From Nepenthes gracilis (lineage: Eukaryota; Streptophyta; Magnoliopsida; Caryophyllales; Nepenthaceae): a stretch of 64,000 bases of DNA. Numbering within the stretch: the first letter of the stretch is position 1; each line of letters opens with the position of its first letter. Of the stretch, positions 54,951-64,000 are shown one piece after another. Made by a program: the position numbers and the translations under genes. The DNA lies in assembly GCA_033239525.1 (NCBI GenBank), contig BSYO01000016.1:5777045-5841044 (forward strand). The letters are read 5' to 3'. The notes beneath the pieces were generated by a model, which was not told where the DNA came from, made no database searches, and saw only the letters and a program-made list of their open reading frames with translations.

Positions 54951-55650
54951 GTGATTGTGAGAAGATGTGCACAATCTATCCTCGATTAGTGCCCCCTCCA
55001 CTAGAGATGTCCCTTACCAATAAAAATAAAAGAGAAGAGAAATTATATAAGACCGACTCTATTTTCTGTCCCAATTTCCAAAATTTTGACTGTTCCGGCT
55101 TTCCTGACTTCTTTTGATTATGTATTTGCCATGACCCAATTAACTGTTATTTTATAATATTTATATTGTATATGTATCTGTATCCTTCTTACAGCATGAA
55201 CACTTTACGGAAGATCTACTGTACCTTGTTACGCTCCAACTCACTGTTTTCTATTTTGCCCCCTCCATATGAAATTATAGAGCTCGTGCCTGACGAGATA
55301 GAGTGACTAGTGCTCCGTCTGAATGATTCTAAAGACTCAGAAGCATATTTTGGAGTTACCCAGAAGAAGCAGTTTTATTGTAATGATCCTGTTAAATTAT
55401 ATGAATTTTTATAATTGGAATTTTATGACTATGTATGCATAAATGAGTTTTATGGGTATGAAAGTAAATGCTTTGGCAGGTTATTAGATTGGCTTCCGTT
55501 ACATATTTTATGGATATCGTGTATGGGTCCTAGATGGCATCTGTGATCCTGTGATTAGTCGGCATGACCGGCCCGGACCAGATCACTGAAACCTTGGTGT
55601 CAGTTCCAGGATGTCTCTGGCAGAATGCAAAAAAAAAATCAGTTCCGTCA

Positions 55651-55799
55651 AAATTGATATCAAAGAGATGAGATGCCTTAGGAATTGATTGATCAAAAGT
55701 GCGAAAGTATAGGTTTGAATCTTCATACTGAATTTTCATAAGAAGTAGATCAGGGTAATTTAGGCAACTGGAATCCTAAAGAAGCTTGGAACCTAGCCT
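55651..55799 (+). other. element E leader remnant
   Basis: It contains 'gatgccttagg' and 'gaattgattgatc', like the sequence after the primer sites at 59255 and 8279, then runs into an inverted LINE fragment. No ORF. Confidence 0.5.
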
Positions 55800-57147
55800 A
55801 GGTTCAATTTTAATGAGACTCCATTGGAGACTAGACATTCGAAAATAGATGATTATGGCTTTCCTCATCACTTTTGCATAAGGCACATATATTGGCTTGG
55901 TTGATTACACTATCAATATCGTCCAATGTGCTAACTCTTCTTCAAATTGCCAACCATAGAGTGAATGCATGTGTGAGAATGTGATGCTGTCCTCAAATAA
56001 GAGAAACCCAATCCATTTTAACTTTGGATCCTTAAAATAATTGACAGGTAGAACTAGTCGAGAATATGCCATTGCGATTCTCACTCCATCTGATCGGGTC
56101 CTTCCTGGTGGGGACTGGGTAGTATTGTGGTATGCTAGCCACCTCTATATCATATGCATTTGGTCATCTCCATGCTCCATGGCTGATGATGGTGGATACC
56201 TTCGCATCCCTGGGTAGTCCAGTGACGGTCATCAATCTATTCAAGAATTTATCACAAAAATGACCTATTGGATCCAAATTTTCTAGCCATAGAAATATAT
56301 CAGCTCCATCACTGATATAGTTGTGTACATAGGGGCGGACTTCGAGGCACAGCTTCATAATTTTTCTCCAGCTCCATGTCACATTTTCGGGTATTTTGAT
56401 GGTCCAAATACATATATCTTTGACTCTATTGGTTCAAATCCATGTAGCTCAAATAGAATAAGGGTCATTAGTAATAATCCTCCTGAATAGGTGAGTAATA
56501 AGTGCTTTGTTGGAAGCCAGGAGATTTCTAATGCCCAATCCTCCTTCAGCTTTTGGCATGCAAACCTCCTCGCGTGCTACTTTAGCCGTCATACCCCCAT
56601 TAATAGATCCGTGCCACGGGAACCATCTGATATATCATTCAATCATTTTCAATATAGTTTTGGGAAGAATAAAAATGGACACCCAATATAGGTAGATGGA
56701 TGAAAGAATAGAAAAAATAAGCTAGAGTCTGCTGCAAAAAGATAGCAATCTATTAGCCCAAGAGGACACACATTTCACAACCTTATCAATTAATGGTTTG
56801 CAGTCCACTACTGAGAGACGCATAATGATGAGTGAGACCCCTAAGTATTTCATTGGCAGTTTACCCATTTTATAGCCTAGTATGCCTTTAATCTCCTGGA
56901 TGAGGGATTCATTTCTGGAGTAAATAAAAATCTCACTCTTGTCATTATTAGCAATCAAGCCTGAGAGCATCTAAAATTCCTCAAGGTATTCACAAAGTAA
57001 ACTAACAGAATGGCATCTGCCCTAGAAAAGAGAAGCAAATCATCTGCAAACACTAGCATCACGGTGCAGGTGGTATAACATTTCAAGTGGTAATGAAATC
57101 CACGATTGTGTGGAGCTCTTATCTCAATAATTCCGTTCAAGACTTCC
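55800..57147 (-). pseudogene. decayed LINE ORF2 fragment (RT and zf-RVT)
   Basis: Minus-strand pieces match the LINE at 9605-14137: EVLNGIIEIRAPHNRG and VMLVFADDLLLFSRAD (57147-56955), KSEIFIYSRNES, MGKLPMKYLGVSLI and RLSVVDCK (56970-56722), then WSWRKIMKL, DGADIFLW and LTHAFTLWLAI...CALCKSDEESHNH in several frames down to about 55830. Both ends are cut: there is no poly-A end, and the RT core upstream of EVLNG is missing because LTR H begins there. It is far more decayed than the LINE at 9605. Confidence 0.85.
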
Positions 57148-57769
57148 TGTGACGGAACGGGTCAAATTCCTCTAATGATCTCCATCAATAAACATACTTA
57201 ACCAAAAGTATTTTATACACTATTATTATAAATATATTAATTTTTGTAAAAAATTAGGCAGAGTCTCCCTTAAATATGAACAAAAATCATACATATAATC
57301 TGAATATTAAGCCCTATACAAGACATATAAATAGATAAACTTTAAAATTTAATCACAATATATACACAGGATTAATCAAATGCCATTTTATCCATGGCTC
57401 CAACACAGTAATCTCAAACTACTATATTGGATCTAATAAGAGATACTATTTAGGAACCTGTGCAAATCTAAAATCAAACCCGTGGAAGAAAAATAATAAC
57501 CGATAATAATATATAACATGCCATGCCATTCTAATACACAACATTTATTTTGTATCGACTAATTACATTCACATCACATCAGCACATCTAAAATTTCTAA
57601 GTCTCCGAGGTCTAGTAATTTTCCTTTAGCTAATCCCTATTTTTATTCTTTTTCATCAAGTATCAGTTCAATAATTTTATTTAGAAGGCGTAGACAAAAA
57701 CAGTAAGGGGTGAGCCAATTGCTTAACAAGATATTATAATAATAAGAACATGCAAGTTTCATATAAAAT

Positions 57770-57808
<39 letters not shown>

Positions 57809-58093
57809 AATAGAGAGAGACATCAAAGAAATTAGGAACCAAATATACATATTGATAAGGAAAAGTATGAAACAATGCATAAACATGAACTTATGGGTAA
57901 AATCTTGCCTTCATTTCTATTATTTTTTTCTTCAATTATTTTTTTTACTTATCTTAGTCAGAAAATATACTGAAAATCATAAATCAGCTTAAAACTTACT
58001 TGTCCTTTAGATTAACTTTTATTATCTTGAGGGATCGGGGCTAGTAGGCCTACCAGCTAAGGGAGTGAATATTCAATCCACACAATCAAAGGC
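57148..58093 (-). mobile_element. LTR H fragment, minus strand
   Basis: It starts TGTGACGGAACGGGTC, similar to the D terminus TGTAACGGAACGAGTC, and follows the D/F pattern ('aggcagagtctccctt', 'gatcggggctagtaggcc'). It abuts LINE coding sequence on the left and is cut by element F on the right, with 'aaggc' as the presumed F target site (58089-58093). Confidence 0.72.
57771..57808. repeat. (CA)n(TA)n microsatellite in LTR H
   Basis: About ten CA units followed by about eight TA units. Confidence 0.9.
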
Positions 58094-58301
58094 TGTAATA
58101 TACCGAATATTCTGGGCTTATTTAAGTAATTATTTATTTATTTATTTATTTTTGGGTAATTTAGGGAGTGATAAAAAAAATTAAAAAATTAAATTAATAT
58201 TATAAAATTTTTAGAGAGTATTTGGAATTATTGGACCGGTGCCCACGGTGCACCCGTTCAGTTGCCCAAGCACCGATTTATGTTTTGGGATCAAAGAAAA
58301 G

Positions 58302-58324
58302 ATATATATATATATATATATATA
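58302..58324. repeat. (AT)n microsatellite in LTR F
   Basis: About eleven AT units. Confidence 0.9.
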
Positions 58325-58401
58325 ATGTAAATAATAATAATAACAAAAAGAATAAAAAAGGGGGGGAGGGGAAATTTCAAGAAGCTTGGGAGGCAGCCAA
58401 T

Positions 58402-58451
<50 letters not shown>
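58402..58451. repeat. (TA)n(TAA)n microsatellite in LTR F
   Basis: About nine TA units then about ten TAA/ATA units. Confidence 0.9.
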
Positions 58452-58452
<1 letters not shown>

Positions 58453-59072
58453 TAAAACAATAGAAAAGGGGGAGAAGGGTGGAAAAACGGGAGAGTAAGG
58501 AGGGTTTTGGCGAGGAAGAAGGGAAGAAGGGAGAAGAGAAAAAGGAGGGGAATGAAGCCGTTCGGTCTAATTAGAGTAAAGAAAACAAGAATCAGGCAGA
58601 GGCAAGTGTACTTTAACCGTTTATCTTCGTTTTTATTAATTTTAGTTTATTTAAAAATCTCTCTTTCGAAATTTGTATGTAATACCCCATATTTTTCATA
58701 TTTCTCATGATATTATGAATAAATGCATGAATTTTCAAATGTGTTGTGATCGGTGCGGTCATTTTCAATGTAAATATTACGTATCGCGTTCAAAAAAACC
58801 TTCCTGGCACTGTTCATTACTATTCATCCGAGAATTAAAAAAATGTATATATGTGGGAAATAAATAAAAAATAAATAAAAAGGGAGATATGGGTATATGG
58901 AAAATAAATAATAAGAAAATTGGACCAATGATCGTTCAGCAAGTAACTTCCTTTGGCCTGCCATGAATATCGCGGTGGAGACCCAAGGACACCCTGGCCA
59001 TGTGTCCTTGCCGCTTACGGGAAGCGGGCGATATTCCTAGTAAGCCTTAGGAAGTTACAGTAGTAATCGAGG

Positions 59073-59094
59073 ATAACTCCGTCCATGGAGTTAT
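59073..59094. other. LTR hairpin ATAACTCC-N6-GGAGTTAT
   Basis: A perfect 8-bp stem with loop GTCCAT. It is the counterpart of the B hairpins at 3231 and 29094. Confidence 0.65.
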
Positions 59095-59254
59095 ACGGAG
59101 GGTTGTATTTTTTGTTTTCATCCAATTACAGAAAAAACTCTATCGAAATTTCAGTAGAATCATTAAGTAAATATTATGTATTAATTACCAAGTCATTAGA
59201 GTTTATATGTCATTAATGGAGGGTCTTAAAAGATAGGACCCGTTTCGTTACAAA

Positions 59255-59265
59255 TGGTATCAGAG
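59255..59265 (+). promoter_or_regulatory. primer-binding site of element F
   Basis: TGGTATCAGAG, an exact iMet complement, two bases after the LTR end. Confidence 0.9.
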
Positions 59266-59439
59266 AAAAGAGATGCCTTAGGATTAATCGATCTCACTGC
59301 GGAAGCTTAGGTTCGGTCTAATTTGTGATGGGATAAAGGTAGCTAAGATTTGATTAACGATTTAGGTGATCATTCTATGATTAAATTGAGCATTTGCCAT
59401 CCCTTATCTATATTCTGACATTTGACTACGTATTTCTAG

Positions 59440-60366
59440 ATGGCGCATAGTAGAAGAAGCACAAGCAATAGGGCGGAACCTAATGCCCCTCAAGATCGAG
59501 AGGAAGTACATTTGAACGTCTTGGAAAGAATGGCGAATATGCTTGAAGCAATGGAGCAACGTCAAATGACTCCGATTCTTGCTCTGACCCTGCCCCGAGC
59601 GAATCCTGGGCCGTCAGCCTATGAAAAATTTACGGCAAAATGGGTACCTGAGCTTCTAGGAGAACTGGATCCTATAAAAGCCGATATCTAGATCCGAAGA
59701 CTAAAGCAAGTATTTACAGTTATCCAGTGTTCAGAACAGGAGAAAGTTACATTTGCGGCTTATAAATTGGAAGGGGAAGCCGATAACTGGTGGGCTACAA
59801 GAAAAAGGGCTTTTGGAATTCCTGAGGAAGAAATCACCTGGGAAATGTTTGAAGAAGCCTTTAGGGAGAAATACTTTCCGTCTAGTCTCCAAGACCAGAA
59901 GGAAGAGGAATTTATGAGAATGAGACAAGGGAATCGTACCGTGGCAGAATATGATGCAAAATTCACTGAATCGTCCCGGTACGCACCCTACATTGCAGAA
60001 GACGAGACGAGGAAAGCGAAGAAATTTCTACAAGGGCTAAGGGATGAGATCAGGAGACAGTTGGTGACATTGAAACTTCTGACGTACGCCGAGATTTCAA
60101 ATCGAGCCCTGATCTTTGAGAAGGAATTGGAGACTGAAAGGTTCTTTGCGAAGAGAGCAGCTAGCCGGATGAACGGTGCAGGATCTGGATCAGGCCCCGT
60201 GGGATCTTCCAAAAGGACAAAGACGATAGAAAACGGGAAATGCCCCGCCAAAGTTCAATCTGTGACCAGCTCCCAGGCGTCCAGGGGAAACTGTACTTAT
60301 TGTGGAAGGGGACACTCGGGGAAGCCGTGTTTAAAATTAGTGGGTGCTTTTTTTAACTGTGGGTAG
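59440..60366 (+). pseudogene. element F gag with zinc knuckles
   Basis: It starts MAHSRRSTSNRAEPN, 175 bases after the primer site. One frame carries the whole capsid and nucleocapsid: NVLERMANMLEAMEQRQ, YEKFTAKWVPELLGELDP, IRRLKQVFTVI, VTFAAYKLEGEADNWW, EEEITWEMFEEAFREKYFPSSLQ, FMRMRQGNRTVAEYDAKFTESSRYAPY, FLQGLRDEIRRQLVTLKLLTYAE, a basic linker, then CTYCGRGHSGKPC and FFNCG-stop-KGHMIKDC. Only two stops interrupt it: TAG at 59689-59691 for Trp (TGG) and TAG at 60364-60366, probably for Gln. It is the best-kept gag in the window. Confidence 0.92.
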
Positions 60367-60375
60367 AAAGGACAT

Positions 60376-60873
60376 ATGATTAAAGATTGCCCCCAACCAA
60401 AGAGGCTGGAAGAAAAGAAGCCTACCGTTCCAGCCCGAGCTTTTGTTGTGACAGTTTCAGATGCTGAAGCGGCACCAAACATAGTTGAAGGTACACTTCT
60501 TATTTGTGGTATATCTGCTTCTGTTTTATTTGATTTTGGGTCCACACATTCCTTTGTTTTTCCTCAATTTGCATACTATATTATCTTGACCCTGAAAATT
60601 TTAGAGTATTCACTGTCTGTGTCGACGCCCACCAGATCATCAGTAATAACTGATATTATGTACTCAGAGTGTATAGTTGTAGTAAGTGGGATGAAAATGG
60701 TGGTTGATTTGATATTGTTAAATATTGGTGAATTTGATATAATTTTGGGAATGGACTGGCTAACTAAATATCACATAAATATTGATTGTTTCTCAAAAAG
60801 GGTATGTTTTTCTGTTCCTGGTGTCGAGTCTTCTTTCTTCCAAGGGATTAAAGAAAGAATATACCTGTGCTAA
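60376..60873 (+). pseudogene. element F protease
   Basis: Same frame as gag: MIKDCPQPKRLEEKKPTVPARAF, VEGTLLICGISASVLFD, then FGSTHSFVF, so the catalytic DSG reads DFG. SSVITDIMYSECIVVV, FDIILGMDWLTKYHINIDCF and SFFQGIKER follow. A frameshift at about 60850 ends it. The Asp is kept but the following Ser, which supports it in active aspartic proteases, is Phe. Confidence 0.88.
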
Positions 60874-60910
60874 TTTCAGCATTGCATGTTAAACATTTAA
60901 TTCGGGGTGG

Positions 60911-62091
60911 ATGTCAAGCTTATCTGGCGTATGCTTGTACATTTTGGTGGTATGCGAATTTGAAGACGTGTTCCCAGAGGAGTTGCCTAGGATACCTCCT
61001 CATAGGGAAATAGAATTTGTGATTAAAATTATTCCTGGCACGAACCCCATATCGAAGGCACCGTATCGCATGGCGCCTGCTGAATTAAAAAAGTTAAAGC
61101 TGCAGTTGCAAGAACTACTCAATAAGGGCTTCATTAGGCCGAGTGTATCTCCATGGGGTGCACCGATACTTTTTGTCAGAAAGGACGGATCATTGTGGCT
61201 ATGTGTGGATTATCGTGAATTGAATAAAGTCACGATTAAAAAAAATATATGTTGCCACGCATAGATGATTTGTTTGACCAGTTGCAAGGGTCTCGAGTAT
61301 TTTCCAAGATTGATCTGCGATCGGGATACCACCAATTGAGAATTAAACAGGAAAATGTGGCCAAGACTGCTTTTCGAACAAGATACGGCCATTACGAATT
61401 TCTTGTTATGCCGTTCGCCTTACAAATGCCTCCTGCTGTTTTCATGGACCTCATGAATAGGGTGTTCCGACCCTATTTGGACAGATTTGTGGTAGTATTT
61501 ATAGACGATATTTTGATTTATTCAAAGAGTTATAAAGAACGTGAGACTCATTTGAGGATCGTACTTCAAGTACTTCGGAAAGAAAAATTATATGCTAAAT
61601 TGCAGAAGTGTGAGTTTTGGTTAGAAGAGGTAGTATTCTTGGGACATGTCATTTCTAATGGAGGAATTTCTGTAGACCCCAAAAAGGTCGAGGTGGTGGT
61701 TAACTGGAAAAGGCCTACCTCCGTGACCGAAGTCAGAAGTTTTCTTGGAATGGCAGGGTATTACAGGAGATTTGTAGAGAATTTCTCTCGAATTTCCTTG
61801 CCGCTGACTCAGTTGATAAAGAAAGAGGTCAAATTCGAGTGGACAGAAGAATGTAATCAAAGTTTTCAAGAATTGAAAGACCGCTTAACTACTGTCCCCG
61901 TATTAATCATTCCAGAAGGATCTGGAGGTTTTGAAGTTTATTGTGATGCCTCCAAGATGGGCTTAGGGTGTGTACTAATGCAGAACGGGAAAGTAGTAGC
62001 ATATGGATCAAGGCAATTAGAGGTGCATGAGAAGAATTATTCAGTTCATGACTTGGAGTTAGCTGCAGTCGTGTTTGCTCTGAAAATATGA
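60911..62091 (+). pseudogene. element F reverse transcriptase and RNase H
   Basis: The first frame to 61264 gives [60 protein letters not shown] and [14 protein letters not shown]. After a one-base shift near 61240 the second frame (61249-62091) gives [46 protein letters not shown], the active site [58 protein letters not shown], then RNase [48 protein letters not shown] in place of GLTNAPAVF shows a local pair of compensating indels. It ends in TGA for Trp at 62089. Catalytic Asp residues are intact in both enzymes. Confidence 0.93.
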
Positions 62092-62493
62092 AGACATTAT
62101 CTTTATGATGAGAAGTTTCTAGTTTACTCTGATCATAAAAGTCTAAAGTATTTATTTTCACAAAAGGAATTGAATATGAGATAGAGGAGATGGATAGATT
62201 TTCTAAAAGATTATGATTGTAAAATTCTCTATAAATCTAGAAAAGCTAATGTGGTGGCTGATGCTCTAAGCCGTCACTCAAGTTTCATTGCTAGACTGCA
62301 GATAAAGAAAATGGAGATGTTAGATTGTCTAAAGCAATGCAATATTCAAAGATATGTGCATGGCAGTCGAATGATGTTATTGTACCTGCAGATTCAACCG
62401 AAAATAATAAGAGAAATCAAAGAGAAGCAGGTAACTGATCCTTTTCTCATGAAGATTGTTGGGGAGTTGAATGAAGACTCCAGGAAGGACTTT
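62092..62493 (+). pseudogene. element F RNase H C-terminal part and spacer, cut by LTR E'
   Basis: Same frame: [33 protein letters not shown] for Gln at about 62179, [72 protein letters not shown]. The homologous element C continues into integrase from here. In F, the second E-type LTR begins at 62494, so integrase and the 3' LTR, if present, lie beyond the window. Confidence 0.9.
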
Positions 62494-62762
62494 TGTGAGG
62501 TTCAGAAATCAAAAAGGGGCTTAAAATCGAAATAAATATTCTACTAGAGTATTTCTCTTAAAACCGGAGTGTTTTGATAAGGATGAAATCCGAAATGAAG
62601 TGTAAAGGATGAAATCCATAATGATTATCACAATTGACAATCCAAAGTATTTTGACACAAGGGCCGGAGTGGCCTTATGTCTCTTGAAGCCGAAGTGGCT
62701 TTACGCCACTTGAAGGCCGGACCACTTCATAGAAGTGCAAGAGGCCGGAGTGAATAATAAGA

Positions 62763-62958
62763 GGTTGACCGGATTTGAAGAAGCTGACCGGATTCTAAAG
62801 GTATTGACCAGATTTTGAAGATGTTGACCGGACTTGAGAAAAGTTGACCGCATTTTGAAGGTATTATGTTGACCGGACTCGAAGAAGTTGATCGGATTTT
62901 AAAGATGTTAACTGGCCATAAGAAGGTTGACCGGCTTTAAGTGGGAGAGTTGACCGGA
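62763..62958 (+). promoter_or_regulatory. W-box array in LTR E'
   Basis: About nine copies of GTTGACCGG(A/C)TTT-like units spaced 20-30 bases apart, about 200 bases upstream of the TATA box. The position matches the 53644 array in LTR E and the palindromic sites in element C. Confidence 0.7.
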
Positions 62959-63159
62959 ATAAAGGGCAGCTAAAGACAAGGACCAACTTTACTAATTAAG
63001 AACCCAACTAGACCCTAACTAAATGAAGTAGGTGAACCACCTCGTTGGCCGTCTGAGAAGAAGTACCAGAGTAAGTAGCTTAGACTACTTACTCCTACCT
63101 AACGTTTGAGAAGAAGTACGAGATAGGTATCTTACCCCCACTTACCCCACCTAACCCCT

Positions 63160-63170
63160 CTCTATATATG
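63160..63170 (+). promoter_or_regulatory. TATA box of LTR E'
   Basis: CTCTATATATG preceded by 'cacctaacccc', as in LTR E at 54152. Confidence 0.6.
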
Positions 63171-63742
63171 CTTAGCTTCGATCAAGGAAGCTAGCACGAG
63201 CAACCAGCAAGAAGAATAGTAAGGAGTAGAGAAGGAGAGAGAAGGCTTCCAGTCTGTAAGGGTGGGCGAACGACTGTCAGGCAAGTATACTTCGGACGTT
63301 ACTCTTTCTGTTTTTAAGAATATTGCAAGTGTACCCCCGGTTTTTAAGTTCATGATTTGATACTCTATTTTTAACTTCAGAATATTACAAGTGTACTCAC
63401 CCTTTTTAAGTTCATGTTTGTAATGAAAGTATACCCTGGTTTTGATGAAGTCATGTTAAAGTTTTGTTGAGTTTCCACATGAAGCATGCCATGAACTTTA
63501 CTTTGATCATCTGAATTGAGAAAGAATTTCTATTAACTGCATGTTTAAAAGAAGCCCTGTTAATTCATGATGTCTGATTATTTTATGCACGAAGTATAGT
63601 TATTTGCCGATCTGCATGAACTTCGATATTTGCATGTTTTAAGAAGTCCGTCTATTGTACGTTTAAAAAGATCTTTAGCTTGTAATGAAGCAACCTCTGG
63701 CTGTATAATAAAAGACTTTCAGCTTTTGATAAATGACCTCCG

Positions 63743-64000
63743 GCCTTATGTTATAATTTGAAATCGGCTTAAGTAAATATCGAAATCGACCTTGCACGTT
63801 AATTTGGAATCGGCCTTGTATTTATAATTTTGAAACCGGCACTTGCTCTGTAATTTTGAAATCGGCCTTATATTACGATTGAAACCGGCACTTGTATCGT
63901 AATTTTGAAATCTGCTTTTGCACTGTGATTTCAAAACCGGCCCTGTATCGTATTTTGAAACCGACATTTGTACTGTAATTTCGAAACCGGCCTTGTATCA
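63743..64000 (+). repeat. tandem repeat of about 35-37 bp in LTR E'
   Basis: Seven or more units with TTTTGAAA(T/C)CGGC and CTTGTATCGTAAT run to the window edge. They read as alternating GAAATCGGCC and GAAACCGGCA versions. Confidence 0.8.

Larger units (their letters stand above)
53492..55650 (+). mobile_element. LTR E (plus strand)
   Basis: It starts TGTGAGATCCCAAAATC and ends CAGTTCCGTCA, followed by 'aaattgatatcaaagag', a decayed primer site. It contains a W-box array (53644), a TATA box (54152), a leader with GA/AG sequence, the block 'ataatcgaggataac' (54822) and a minisatellite (54841). A second copy of the family starts at 62494. Confidence 0.8.
58094..59252 (+). mobile_element. 5' LTR of element F
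   Basis: 1159 bases, TGTAATATACCG... to TTTCGTTACA. Both ends match element D (TGTAATATCCCG..., ...CGTTACA) although the LTR is less than half as long. It contains simple repeats at 58302 and 58402, a GA-rich leader (58455-58550) and the hairpin at 59073. Confidence 0.85.
62494..64000 (+). mobile_element. second E-type LTR, runs off the window
   Basis: It starts TGTGAGGTTCAGAAATC inside F's pol and follows LTR E in order: 'aaaccggagtg' block, W-box array, the 'gtaggt..ccaccccgtt/ctcgttggcc' block, TATA box, leader, then a growing field of GAAATCGGCC repeats. The 5' TSD would be 'acttt' (62489-62493). Confidence 0.82.

Noticed and set aside
58222..58455. 77-codon frame with YIYIYI repeats
   Set aside because: Produced by AT and TAA microsatellites in LTR F.
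1..64000. Host genes, tRNA, rRNA, microRNA precursors
   Set aside because: Every stretch could be assigned to a retroelement or short spacer. I saw no cloverleaf, no exon structure with splice sites and no recognisable cellular protein. A database search could still find small RNAs.

Overview
This 64 kb window is plant genomic DNA made almost wholly of nested retrotransposons. I find no host gene, rRNA, tRNA or CRISPR array. The organism is inferred from the elements: Ty3/gypsy elements of the Tekay/Del chromovirus type, with a tRNA-iMet primer site (TGGTATCAGAG), a GTGGGGGAG polypurine tract and a C-terminal chromodomain, plus plant LINEs with a DUF4283 ORF1 and a zf-RVT tail. A large, repeat-rich seed-plant genome fits; the sequence does not let me name a species. 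Family letters A to H below are my own labels.

Left complex (1-30162). A truncated A-type LTR (1-2038) abuts element B. B lies on the minus strand (3' LTR 2042-4486, 5' LTR 28007-30162) and has a badly decayed gag-pol. B's pol is split at its RNase H domain by a small 5'-truncated LINE with a 17-bp target-site duplication (TSD). That LINE is split by a large plus-strand element A (6275-25200) with a TTCCG/TTCTG TSD. A has the structure LTR - non-coding body - LTR - non-coding body - LTR, a tandem retroelement sharing its middle LTR. Its first body is interrupted by a second LINE (9605-14137, TSD TGGTGATGAAGC) carrying a reverse transcriptase fragment. This makes four insertion layers.

Right complex (30280-64000). 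An A-like LTR (30280-32826, minus) is entered by LTR G (32827-33946), which is entered by element D (minus, from 33947). D is another element with no coding capacity. Its 3' LTR is broken by an ORF1-only LINE (35217-38160) and by element C (39175-49469, plus strand, perfect AGCTC TSD), the only complete autonomous-type element here. D's non-coding body follows (49935-52635), then the start of its 5' LTR (52636-53491), which is broken by LTR E (53492-55650). After that come a decayed LINE RT fragment (55800-57147), LTR H (57148-58093), element F (58094-62493, LTR plus gag-pol) and a second E-type LTR (62494 to the window end).

How the parts may work together: A and D have LTRs, primer sites and polypurine tracts but no proteins. 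Their LTR termini resemble those of coding elements B (for A) and F (for D), so they look like parasites mobilised in trans. The most unusual signals are the tandem A element, palindromic TTGACC (W-box) motifs upstream of the TATA box in C with related arrays in E, hairpins kept at the same place in diverged LTRs, an antisense reading frame kept open in A-type LTRs, and a 19-bp LINE insertion consisting of little more than a poly-A tail between 17-bp TSDs.
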